From contig JAHLTZ010000088.1 in NCBI GenBank assembly GCA_025786725.1, positions 1 through 30,926 of the forward strand: a DNA stretch of 30,926 bases, given 5' to 3'. The notes under the pieces are model-generated. The model searched no databases. It had not been told where the DNA came from and worked only from the letters and a program-made list of their open reading frames with translations. The number at the start of each line of letters is the position of its first letter. Within the stretch, counting starts at the first letter, position 1. Made by a program: the position numbers and the translations under genes. Positions 1-9,590 of this stretch are shown piece after piece. Origin of the DNA: Syncephalis fuscata (lineage: Eukaryota > Zoopagomycota > Zoopagomycetes > Zoopagales > Piptocephalidaceae).

Positions 1-873
1 AAATAGGCCAGGTAATAACAAACTAAGCATCCAATTAGTTTGTACTAACGATCCTAAAAGTGTTTACTTACTAGTGTATAAATAAGGATGCGTACTGGCC
101 ATGCAAAAAACGCGCCCACACGAAGGCCATGACGTGCACAGATAGCCTGTGGCAATACTTCTGAGAATACAAATACAGCAGCGGTCGAAACTAGAATTGT
201 AATTGCTCCTCCAGGCAATACTTGATCCGCAAGAATAGGAATCGTTTCGTTCATCAATGTGTTACACAGTAACAAAGTGACCAGTAGCAGATTGCCGTGT
301 TGCCGAATAGGAATGATGCGTTTTGCCCATTGTTTCTCCTGTTCGGTGCCGCTTGTAGCCAAGATTTGCAAATTGGTTGTGTCAAGCGACATAAATCCAA
401 GCGTCAGGCCTAAAACATTGCTTAGTAATCGCCATTTTTATTACATGAGAATAGCTTACCTGCAACCAAGCCGTTGAGCAGTACCACGGCAATCGCACCA
501 AATGTGATCAACCAGAAAACTGGTGAGTCGTCATGTAATAATTCTTCTTCTTTCACCTTGGCCGAAGACATTTTAGCTACACCGTCTAACGACGGATCGG
601 ATCCATTTATCCCATCGCGTTTTATGAGCGTTTCTTTTAGATTAGGAAATGCACGTGCTGATTCAATCTGCAAGCAAGCAAGTACCAAAAAGCGACAACA
701 GCAAAAGTGCCAAGAGTCCAGCGTTTAGTTCGTGAATTGGCTGAAAATACGGGTGCTTGTACTATTGCCACTCCAGCGGAGCGCTTTTGAGTAGAGTAGG
801 AGCTAACGGTCAAGTTATAGTCCCCAGACATGCCATGACATGAGGGACTTGCAGTTTCGGTGGGTTTTTGCAT
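1..873 (-). CDS. MAM3: CNNM/Mam3-type DUF21 membrane protein, N-terminal part (runs off left edge)
   Basis: Exons seen (transcript order): 873-460, 409-72 and 22-1, with introns 459-410 (50 b, GTAAGC...TTTTAG) and 71-23 (49 b, GTAAGT...CTTAG, branch ACTAAT). The joined protein reads VLLNGLVAGLTLGFMSLD at the first junction, the signature start of a DUF21 domain. It continues through four hydrophobic segments, including SEVLPQAICARHGLRVGAFF and IYTLFVITWPI. Family members are transporters or regulators of divalent cations such as magnesium at vacuolar or plasma membranes. The CBS domains expected downstream lie outside the window. The N-terminal stretch (MQKPTET...RTKRWTLGTFAVVAF) is in a different frame from the DUF21 exon. 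A missing base in the five-base A run at 687-691 (plus strand) would restore one frame with a good signal sequence. No good intron explains it, so the extreme N-terminus is uncertain. Confidence 0.8.
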
Positions 874-1254
874 TCAAGACAGAGCAAGACAAGCAAATAA
901 ACGAACAAATGGGAATTAAGAAAAGTGCAAAATTATTTCAATAATTTCTAGAATATCAGTAAAGTGCTTAATAACGGCTTCAAATAACAGTACGCTAGCA
1001 AAGCAGTTAGAAAATAAGTCAAGTAAAAAGTGAAGTGAAAGAAACGGAATTACCTAGTGTTCGGGTATTAAGCAAAAAATAATTACCATCCTTGGATTCC
1101 TGACTTTTCGATATAAATATTAATGCCGCGGATCACGCGCACAGGCAAAGCAGTAAGGATGCTTGTACATAGACTATTATCTGTTACATTGTAGCACATT
1201 TACTATTTTAAACTTGGCTTATTGCATATGACATATTCTACTTGGTCTTATTTC

Positions 1255-1690
1255 TAATCTACTTTACTATCTACACTGAAATGGTAGATATACGCTACTT
1301 TTCCAGAAGTCTTTCACTTGTTGTATTACGCACTATGTCTTTGCTATACTAATAAATATCATTTTCGTATATTATGACCTCTGTGTGCAAGTTTAACATC
1401 TATACTATTGTCTTTTCTGTTTACAAGCCAAGATACAAGAATACACTTGAATGTTACAGTATGAAACGCTACAAATATTTATGCTGGCCTATTGATTTTC
1501 TAGAACATAGCGGGAACATCGTTGTAAACTTGGCCAATGTATATCACGTGGCTCGGCTTAATATTATTTCTATTTTACTTTTCTATTTACGTTGAAATAG
1601 TACCTTGCAGCTACTACTTTAAAACTTTTTATTGCAGTATGACCCATGTCTTTGTTGTTATAATAATAGAATGCTATTTGTTTCTTATTC
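1255..1690. repeat. Diverged direct repeat pair
   Basis: Roughly 110-base segments at 1255-1370 and 1567-1690 share order and words. Both have tactttnctat followed by tgaaatrgta, and further on atgtctttg followed by ataataat-like text. Identity is about 70% by eye. No coding content is seen. This is probably an old local duplication. Confidence 0.35.
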
Positions 1691-2584
1691 TATGTTCTCT
1701 GTAGGTAGTGTTAATGTCGCACCGTTTCTCTTATCTGCAATTCATGATATAGCAATACATTATTTGTGTAGATTGCCACAAATACACCATAATAAATCAT
1801 TATTATTATCCTGTCAGGATATATAACAAAATAGCTAATTTGTGGTGGAATTTGCTTTGATCTATTCTATGGTGTATTGACATGTTGGGTAGATTGACTT
1901 TTATTATTTACACTCCATTTATTAATCAATTAAACTCATCTGTTTATAAATATTGACTGACAGGTTCACAGCTCGCAATCTACGTCATCACATTTCCCTT
2001 TCTCTTTCTTCACACTTGACAGCATACATCCATTGCATATACTTGTATACTCTATATATGTTATGTAAATAGTGTCAGTAGTTGAATGACTACTAGTTAT
2101 GTACAAACACTTTACATTACTCTCTTGCATTACTCTTTTGTAATCTTACCTTCATTGCTCTGATAATTGGTATTGGCAACTTTATTGACACGATAAGTCG
2201 ATTCCTGGCTTGTTTTGTGTTATGGTAGATATGCTGTCAAATCTCGTTGTATGCTTTGTTTTTGTTTTTGATTGCAATTGCAGTTCATCCAACAACAGTT
2301 TTACTATATCAACAGTAACAGTGCATTCTGTTACCTTTGAAACTTCAAAAGCTGTTGTTAATATGAGCAGCAGTGGCGATCTATGACAAACCAAAACATA
2401 CAATGACTCTGGTTGCATATAGCTACCACAATAATTGCGCACAGCTGTTGTACACATACAACTATAACATTATAGAAAGCACTACCATTGCTACTACTAT
2501 TGTATGTGTACGGCATCTAGTACGATAATTGCATTAGTTATAGCCATTTTCTACCTATTTACCTATAAAATGATACATAAATAG

Positions 2585-2870
2585 AGGATATATGCATACT
2601 GGATAATAAATCTATGACGATGAGTATTTTTATTCTTGATGTCATTCACCACCTACCATTATCTTCAATAAAACGCATACCCAGCTCAATTGCACGAATA
2701 TAATTACATATAGTCATTTAATACCAAATCATAATAAATTGTCTATAGTTTGTTCAATTAATAAAGCTTATCATTTAGTTCCATTTTCAATTAGATAACT
2801 ATCTAGCTCAATTACACTATATTGTAATAGTCATTTGACCATTAAACCACACTAAATAATTAATATAGGT
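2585..2870 (-). repeat. Foldback-element terminal arm(s), partial copy
   Basis: Begins ggatatatgcatactggata and runs through a gtcattcaccacctaccat block to atagtcatttgaccatta and actaaataattaat. This is the right-hand arm of the foldback family seen complete at 5145-5895. The terminal part is present twice (about 2588-2745 and 2752-2870). No matching left arm was recognised upstream, so the copy appears truncated. Confidence 0.6.
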
Positions 2871-3834
2871 ACAGTGGCAAAATGAGAATAAACATAGTAA
2901 TACAATGCTCACAATTACACTAATTAGTTTAAAAAAAAGAATAGCGTACAAAAAGCAATACAGCTCATGCTATGTTATGGTTGACGTGAAACAGAAATTA
3001 AATGAAAGAAATAGGAAGGGAATGTTATGTAGGCATAATTATACAATAGTAAATATCGCATACAATATATTTGCAATATCCTTAATAAGTTGGCTCTTAC
3101 ATAAAAAATGTTGTTATAAACTGTCATACTTTATGGAGTATTTATTGGCTTCACTATTTCATACATTCTGTCTTTACTAAGTTAGCTTTGCAACAAAAAT
3201 ACTTTTATTTAGCAATAAATGAATAATATATATGACAATAATATAGCGCAAATCAGGTGATTAAATGACGTGTTACAATTTTGTGTTTTAAAACAATGCA
3301 ACATACTATTTAACAAACTCTATCGTATAACCAGGCTAACTAGCTATTGGGTACTTGTAACGCATTTTTTTACTTTAATGGATACACATGGTATGGGCAT
3401 CACTATTATGATTGATACAATTGTAAGCCAATAAATACAACGATATTCCTACTAGCAGGCTGCCAAACATTGTATAGCGCGTTTTTCTCATTGTAACGAT
3501 GACTCAACGCCACTTTGAAATAGACAATGGCTTTAGTAAATGTTTCAAACGAGACCTTATCAGCCCATCGTCAAATCACACTCAATAGCAAATAGATTGA
3601 GCGTCATTAGTCGCGGCTTTTCCCTTGAAATCATATTTTTATGTAGCACTAAAATATAAAAAAGCCAATTGCTTTGTATTGGCATTGCCTATCGCATCTT
3701 GCCCGGTTTAATGACGTTTATTGTCGCAAACTAGTGGTTTTACTTAGAAAATTGGCTTAACTTACTGGCTGAATTGTGCAAATGAAATATGTAGGTAATT
3801 TCGGCTACTGCTTCCAATTTTTATTGTTCACCAA

Positions 3835-3900
3835 TATATAAACGCGTACACAAGTCACATTTTCTTTTCTCTTTTCTGTTTAGTTCACTTCTCCTGCCTA
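3835..3900 (+). promoter_or_regulatory. TATA box and pyrimidine-rich start region
   Basis: TATATAAA at 3835-3842 is followed by a C/T-rich run (ttttcttttctcttttctg) at about 3860-3880, roughly 90-130 bases before the ATG at 3966. This TATA plus CT-block arrangement is common in fungal promoters. Assignment to the downstream gene is by position only. Confidence 0.45.
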
Positions 3901-3965
3901 CTTGTTTGCACACTTGCACATAAGAATTTTCTCACTTTTTGTTTATTTGAACATCTAAAATCAAT

Positions 3966-4762
3966 ATGGCTACTATCTCCGACTCCGCCAACAGCTCTAT
4001 TGCTGGCCGTACAAAAAGCTGTACTGCCAAGGACCATACTGTGAAGAGCAACGAAGACGACCAAGTTGCAAACAACGAGGAAGTTGACCAAGCTTTGAAG
4101 AGCAACGAAGACGACCAAGTTACAAACAACGAGGAAGTTGACCAAGCTTTGAAGAGCAACGAAGACGACCAAGTTGCAAATGACAAGAAAGTTGACCAAG
4201 CTTTGAAGAGCAAGGAAAACAACAGTTGTTCTTTTGATTTATCGCGTTCATCACAATCGATAGCGCAACCAGTATCACGCCGATCAGGCAAACAGGTAAG
4301 CAATATTACTGACACTAAGCTAACCTCTCTTCATGATAGAAACAAGGCGCCAGTGGCCAGGCTGAAGGGCACACAGCAAGCCGTTTTACCCACTTGTGAT
4401 CACAAAAACGTGTCACAACGCAAAAGATCACCACTTATAGGTAATAAAACACTTTTATTGGTTATAATAGCTAACAAACATACTTTATTGCTAGCAAAAG
4501 AAGAATACGAGAAAAAGCCCATATGCAAATGCATACTAAAACAAATGGAGTCTAAAAGAATCATGCCACGACCTCCACCACGCAAATTTTCAAAATCAGA
4601 GGATATCCGCGTGTCAATGATGATACGTAGATTCGAGGAATTGATTGGTAAAAAATTAAATATCTTTAATATAATTTTATTTAAACACTTAAGCATTTAG
4701 CTCAACGGGAACGCAAACGACGCAGGGAAGAAGAAGAGTCCACTGCACGCAAACGGCGATGA
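3966..4762 (+). CDS. Unrecognised basic protein with 18-residue tandem repeat
   Basis: Preferred exons are 3966-4440, 4495-4647 and 4701-4762, giving 229 residues. The introns are 4441-4494 (branch GCTAAC, acceptor TTGCTAG) and 4648-4700. The second junction joins RRFEELI to AQRERKRRREEEE, ending in a strongly basic/acidic helix-like tail before TGA. Residues about 27-86 are three and a third copies of an 18-residue unit (KSNEDDQVANNEEVDQAL). After this come a Ser-rich stretch and a basic region with a PRPPPRK motif. The lysine/arginine clusters suggest a nuclear or nucleic-acid-associated protein, by composition only. A further intron-like stretch (4296-4339, GTAAGC...GATAG, branch GCTAACC) is 44 bases long. 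Removing it would shift the frame and stop about 19 codons later, so it is treated as retained. No family recognised. Confidence 0.6.
4044..4223 (+). repeat. 54-base coding minisatellite
   Basis: Units at 4044-4097, 4098-4151, 4152-4205 and a partial one from 4206. They are nearly identical and in frame, each encoding 18 acidic/polar residues. Divergence is only a few bases per unit (caa/aca and gca/aca changes), so the expansion is recent or kept homogeneous. Confidence 0.9.
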
Positions 4763-5144
4763 ACTCAAGCTCAGGTGTTTACTATATTTGTACAGCTCTC
4801 TTCCTAAATAAACCTTTAGGAAATTTCTCCAACCAAATGCTTAATATTAATATACAAACATATAATTGCTTAGCCTTTTTCCTTTATTAATTATAATAAA
4901 ACAACTTTAAATATAGCTTATATAAATAAATAGATTTAATTTAGCAAACGGCTAGTGTTCCACGTCTTCTTAAAGCAAAGTTATAATAATGCCAATAAAG
5001 GTTATTTGTTATAAAGCCATTGTAATTAACTAATAGTGTTTAATATAAAATACCAGTACCATATAACGGTCTACTAGTCATTTATTTGATAATAACTGGC
5101 CTATTCCTGGTCTTTCTATCTGCGATAATTTAACTATTTGATTT
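4763..5144. other. 3' flank and AT-rich spacer
   Basis: Starts with aataaa-like signals (cctaaataaaccttt near 4803) that could end the upstream transcript. The rest is AT-rich with no recognisable gene, leading into the foldback element. Confidence 0.5.
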
Positions 5145-5895
5145 TGAGGTCAAGTGACTACATTTACTAGTATCTGCGTAGTTGAACTGCACATTTAATC
5201 TATTGAACATGGGGACAAGTGGTGAGTTTTATTAAGGATCAAATTATTAACTGTATTACAATTGAATGGCCAAATGACTATATTTAATAGCATTCAATAT
5301 ATTGAACATGATGATCAGTGGTGAGTGACATCAATCATCAAATACTCATTATTGTAGATTCATTATCCAGTATACATATATTCACCGTTTACTTACATCA
5401 TTCCCACTCCATTCCCACTTCTATGTATCATTCTATGATATAATAGATACATTCTACTGTTTATATGTTCCAATATACATTACTCATTCCACTCATTGCA
5501 TTATATGCACTATAACTTTAACATCGCTTTTATGTTTTCTTACCATACATTTAGCATTTTACGTATGGTTCTATACTCGCATAGTTTTTCTGTATTAAAA
5601 ACTGTTTTTATTTTTGTTCTAACTTTATTATTAATAAATGTCGACTAACTCCGCTTATTCATTAGCAAGCTATATGTAGTTGAAATCTATAACAATATAA
5701 TGCTATATAATAGTATGACATGCATTGTTAACGATATAGGTAAACGGTGGATATATGCATACTGGATAACAAATCTATGATGATGAGTATTTGATGATTG
5801 ATGTCACTCACTACCCATCATCATGTTCAATAAATTGGATGCTACTAGATGTTAGTCATTTGACCACCAAATCATACTAAATGATTAATAAATCG
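5145..5895. mobile_element. Foldback (long terminal inverted repeat) element, complete copy
   Basis: The left arm at about 5262-5395 (caaatgactatatttaatag ... tattgaacatgatgatcagt ... attatccagtatacatatat) is matched by the inverted right arm at about 5745-5885. The right arm read in reverse has tcaaatgactaacatc, tattgaacatgatgatgggt and ttatccagtatgcatatatc. The arms are about 120-130 bases at roughly 80-85% identity by eye. A second, diverged copy of the outer arm lies at 5145-5235. The roughly 350-base centre is AT-rich with no protein gene. This looks like a non-autonomous foldback/MITE-like element; related copies occur elsewhere in the window. Target duplications were not identified. 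Confidence 0.75.
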
Positions 5896-5971
5896 CTTAA
5901 TATAAATGTAATAAACTTAATTTTAATGAACATCAAAACATTTTGCTTTAAATACTTGTAGTAGTACAAGA

Positions 5972-6553
5972 TTACTCGTGGTATGCACACCACCAACAAA
6001 AACAAGTATAACTAAGAATACATGGGAAACAAAATAATGCGCATAGTCCTTGAACGGGCCCTTCTCGGCAACGCTTAGCAACGATATCAGTGGCAAGACC
6101 GACGGCAACGCAGCAACCACAAACTGGTGCATCTTCAAGTGAACGTGCTGCACGGCCAGTCGCAACACACATAGCAAATGTACTGGATTTTCGATTAGCT
6201 ATGGTAAATTGTATTGGCCGAGTAGTCTTATTTAGTGCCGATTGTGGCATGGGATCGGTAGCAACAGAGGCTAAGGGCCGACCCGCTAGAAAAACTGGCA
6301 TACGTAGTTTGGAAATAATAGATGAATTTGTCGAAGCTTTACGTAATGAGCTTTCGAATAGAGGAAAGCATGATGTTGTCGACGAATCCGTTTTATGTAG
6401 TGCTGTAGAATGAGCGATGGTTGTGCCGGTCATTGTAGTGTAGCATGTACTGGATGGTTCTATAAGTGTGCTACAAGTGGTGGGTGTTGTGGTTTGTCGA
6501 CGCAAAGTGCGTCGCTTGCCAAAAAAGCGTTTTAATTTACTAAGCCAAAGCAT
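5972..6553 (-). CDS. Hypothetical protein with Cys-rich hydrophobic tail
   Basis: A single open frame of 193 residues from ATG 6553. The N-terminus is basic (KRFFGKRRTLRR). The middle is Thr/Ser-rich and looks disordered. The tail has many cysteines: APVCGCCVAVG, then AKRCREG, then a hydrophobic block with CALFCFPCILSYTCFCWWC before the stop. The tail could be a membrane anchor or a lipid-modified/metal-binding patch, which is inference from composition. It faintly recalls Cys-rich PLAC8-like proteins but lacks a clean motif, so no family is assigned. A TATA-like sequence on this strand (ctttataaac, about 6640) lies some 90 bases upstream. G+C is higher than the flanks and the frame is long, supporting a real gene. 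The complementary strand also has a 107-codon frame, considered a shadow. Confidence 0.55.
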   Translation of the reverse strand: MLWLSKLKRFFGKRRTLRRQTTTPTTCSTLIEPSSTCYTTMTGTTIAHSTALHKTDSSTTSCFPLFESSLRKASTNSSIISKLRMPVFLAGRPLASVATDPMPQSALNKTTRPIQFTIANRKSSTFAMCVATGRAARSLEDAPVCGCCVAVGLATDIVAKRCREGPVQGLCALFCFPCILSYTCFCWWCAYHE

Positions 6554-6854
6554 GGTTGTTAACTAATTAAATAAATGCAAAAATGCTAGTTGGTCGGTTG
6601 GCTGTATAGTGATAGTAGAATTCGATTTGGAACAACCACGAAGTTTATAAAGAATTATCTGCCATTGCAGTATAGCAATATGCATAGGCCAAGCCAATCA
6701 TTTTTTTGTGGTTGTTTTTGCATCATGCATACTTGTTGAGTCACGTGGAGTGCTATAATTAGACAAATGCAATGTCACAATATTAAAATTAAATTATGGC
6801 CAATTATAGATCATTTATTTATTAGTCCTATGTTCTGATTTCTTTGTTCTTAAG
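6554..6854. promoter_or_regulatory. Spacer: promoter of 6553 gene and 3' end of LDAH gene
   Basis: Contains the minus-strand TATA-like box near 6640 and a ccaatca motif near 6693. Nothing else was recognised. Confidence 0.4.
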
Positions 6855-8191
6855 TTAGAGCAACTCTTTTAGCCATTGCGCGACTAGTTCGCCCATCACT
6901 GCGCCGTGACCTACAAGAGTGACAATGTGCATCAGCCAAGCGATACTAGTATATATTTGGATGCTCCTACCTAGTACAAAGGCATGCGGCAAGTCGTGCT
7001 GGCACAAATATACCTGACCTAATGGAAAAAAATGCATAAGGAAAAGGTGTATTCACTGCAAACGCATCTACCTTTAGGAAATAGTGTCGTCATCTCCTCA
7101 TAATGGCTAATAGGCGACCAATGATCGTTAGTGCCATAATAAAATAAAAGTTTACTAAGATGCCTGTCAATCAGATCGGTTTGCAGTGTTGTTATCGTTT
7201 CCATTTCATCGCATGCCATGCTAAGTGAATTGCGTACCATAGTAGGCGTGCTTTTTAACATTAAGGAATTAGGTAGGATAGTGTGATAATAAATTAATAA
7301 TAAGGATATGATAAAAACTTTGTCACCGTAACATAAGCCTCTTCGGCTGTTTGTTTAGCACAAAGACGCGTTAATAGCAAACGAAGCCAAAGTGGGAAAA
7401 TGCCAAGTAGACCCACGCCAAAAGAAGTTATTCTGCAGGCATTGTCGCTCCACATCCACTATCATTGCAAATAAATTATCGCACTAATAAGTATAGTTAA
7501 CATACTTACGCTTAGATTGTGGCCATTGGGCGTATCTCGAATCTCTTTAATAGTAGGAAATAGACAGATAACACGGGTAATATTATAATCAGGACATGCA
7601 TCCAATACCTACGAATATTATAGCTAACCAGTATTCACCTTTAATAACTATGCTTACCTGAAGTGCAATATAAGAGCCGACACTATGTCCCGCCAATACA
7701 AATTGTGTTCCTGGTGGATAAGTTATGCGTAAACGATCTAAACAAGCAATCTTGTGCTTAATCTGAGCCGATAATGACGTGTGATCGGGAGACACACTGC
7801 CTGTCGTGGTAGTATGACCAGGGTGCGACACTAAATACACAGCACGCACACACATACATATATATATTAATTATATAGAGATAGTATGGATAATGGTATG
7901 CCATCTATTGTCACTTACCTCCAACAATATCAAGTTGATTACCCAACATTTGATGTACCGTATCAAGAAATGCCGTATAATAGTCAATAACGCCCGGGTT
8001 GCCTACATAACAGTAAATAATCTATTAGAGCAATAGAGTATGTTTAGCCTACCGCAAATAAACATAAAGACAATGCCCGGTTCGTTTAAAGCTTTGTTGG
8101 CATTGCGTTTTGGCCACCAAAGTGTATCGGTTTGGCAACCGTTCACATTCCATACTGCACGTAAAGGAATGGCAAATTCCTGAGTTAGCAT
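6855..8191 (-). CDS. LDAH: Lipid-droplet-associated serine hydrolase (LDAH/C2orf43 family)
   Basis: Eight exons: 8191-8053, 8002-7919, 7830-7658, 7608-7510, 7458-7319, 7250-7072, 7018-6971 and 6910-6855. They give 305 residues, close to the animal LDAH length. The phases agree at every junction. Family marks: FICGNPGVIDYYTAF (about 61-75, the conserved GNPG...YY), SHPGHTT, nucleophile elbow AGHSVGSY (Ser124), LFPTIKEIRDTPNG, FYYGTNDHWSP (Asp254) and HDLPHAFVLGHG (His283). This is a complete Ser-Asp-His alpha/beta-hydrolase triad. Family members sit on lipid droplets and act on neutral lipids or sterol esters. The start ATG 8191 was chosen as the first ATG in frame; the frame is open further upstream without an ATG. 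Intron 5 (7318-7251) needs the unusual donor GTTTTT to keep frame, since nearby GTGACA would break it. The other introns have GTAAGT/GTAGGC-type donors. It is divergent from the Vps71 gene. Confidence 0.85.
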
Positions 8192-8457
8192 TTTACAAGA
8201 TTCAACTATTGATACTGTTAACGTAGTCACAAGGCAATAACGTATCGTAAACAAAAGAGAAAAGGTTGTAGTACGCGAGAAATAATTGTTGGATAAGTAG
8301 TGGTGGTTTTAAACAGCGCTAATACTCATTATTAAGAATAAATTCACCTGATTCTAATTACTTTTTAGTGTTTATTACTATTCCGGTTATTGTTGTTGAT
8401 TAGTCTATTACTTTCGAGTGCCACCAACAATCCACTCACTTGACCACTCACGTGCTT
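8192..8457. promoter_or_regulatory. Divergent promoter between LDAH and Vps71 genes
   Basis: 266 bases shared by two head-to-head genes. C/T-rich stretches are seen on both strands (minus strand near 8255-8265, cttttctcttttg). No clear TATA box. Confidence 0.4.
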
Positions 8458-9166
8458 ATGGCTTCTCAAAACCGCAGTGTAAGTCAAGCGACACTGGCAC
8501 CTGACGTCTAACTTGTGTTTCGTTTAGTACGTGGAAGCAGTGTGTTGACGGTGGGCGAGCGAGAGCGATATGTGCAACGTCAGTTAGATTCGTTGGAACG
8601 TGACAACTATACCGAACGTACTGACGTGATCTCAAGTAATGAGCTAGGTAAGTGGCCGTGTCATAGATAGATACAGCGATTCTAGCTACAAATCCTGTAG
8701 CGCGTTCGTCACGACGTCCCAAGGGAAAGGTAACGGCATTGGCAAAAGGTCGCTGGACACTAGCAACACTGATTGCGGAATCAGTACGTGTATAAACTTG
8801 CCGTAATTATAGACTATTTAGCTAATAAATTATTATTGCTATTGACGACAATAGCAAATAAGTAGACTGCCAGCCGATGTACCCACTTATTTGACAGCAG
8901 CTATTGGGCCATCGACACAGCCTTCGCGGAAATTTTGCTCAGTTTGTGGATATCCTTTTGTTGCTTAAAATGAATACAATATTTAGTTGGATTATTAACT
9001 ATGCAATACATTTGTAGCCGGATATACCTGTACACGCTGTGGCATGCGATATTGCACGCTCAATTGCTTGGAAACGCACAAGGAAACAAGGTAGATAGTG
9101 TTATTCATGAATTAGCATAAGAATATAAGTTTAAACAATAATAGATGTATGAAGTTTATCGTATAA
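8458..9166 (+). CDS. VPS71: HIT zinc-finger protein, ZNHIT1/Vps71 (SWR1 complex)
   Basis: Six exons: 8458-8476, 8528-8647, 8701-8783, 8855-8960, 9018-9090 and 9145-9166. They give 140 residues (human ZNHIT1 has 154). The order matches the family: RERYVQRQLDSLERDNY, then KGRWTLATLIAES, PTYLTAAIGP, and the C-terminal HIT finger CSVCGYP...CTRCGMRYCTLNCLETH with the last Cys in the tiny final exon (KETRCMKFIV). In the SWR1 complex this subunit helps exchange H2A for H2A.Z in chromatin. Two splice sites are odd. Exon 1 must end at A|GTGTAA (8476/8477), because the better-looking GTAAGT two bases on gives an early stop. Intron 4 (8961-9017, or 8960-9016) needs TT-AG or GT-TA ends to keep the finger in frame. 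The final exon was placed because the family ends ETRC followed by a few residues. Confidence 0.85.
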
Positions 9167-9590
9167 ATAAATGGCTGTCAATTCAAAGAATATATAGATT
9201 ATTATTGTTGATCAATAGTCTGTAGCAAGCGGTGATATTATAAATATCAAGTAACTGTGAATAAAATTAAACATGATATCATTTGAATGGTGATGACTTT
9301 TGACAGCTAATAGTTAAATAATAAAAGTTAATCATTTGAGCAACTATTTATATTGCTATTCCTGCACTACAATACACTAATATTATATAATATGTAAATA
9401 TAGCACAAGATGCACAACAAATTAATTTATGCTTTTTGTACATAAATTATGTCGATTAATAGCTACTTACCAATATTTACATCAAGCATGAGATGCAATA
9501 GAAATAGAACTTGCTAGTATCAGCCGTTACTTATTAATGGAAAATATAGTTAACAATGGCTTAGATTATTATTAATCCTGGGACTGGCTT
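9167..9590. other. AT-rich spacer after Vps71 gene
   Basis: No gene. A stretch near 9265-9315 (ttaaacatgatatcatttga, then a tgatgactttt block) weakly resembles a foldback arm but is too diverged to call. Confidence 0.4.

Larger units (their letters stand above)
874..3965. other. AT-rich intergenic region
   Basis: No convincing gene. The left part is the upstream region of the DUF21 gene. Reading frames up to 91 codons occur here but have low-complexity, intron-like composition. A diverged direct repeat (1255-1370 and 1567-1690) and a foldback-element arm (2585-2870) are present. The last 130 bases form the promoter of the gene at 3966. Confidence 0.6.

Noticed and set aside
3885-4315. Overlapping minus-strand frames of 104 and 127 codons with repeated hydrophobic units
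   Set aside because: They are the complement of the 54-base coding repeat at 4044-4223; the plus-strand gene has the promoter, introns and splice-joined tail.
6090-6413. 107-codon plus-strand frame
   Set aside because: Complementary to the 193-residue minus-strand frame, which is longer, starts at an ATG behind a TATA-like box and has a structured tail. I cannot fully exclude the plus strand.
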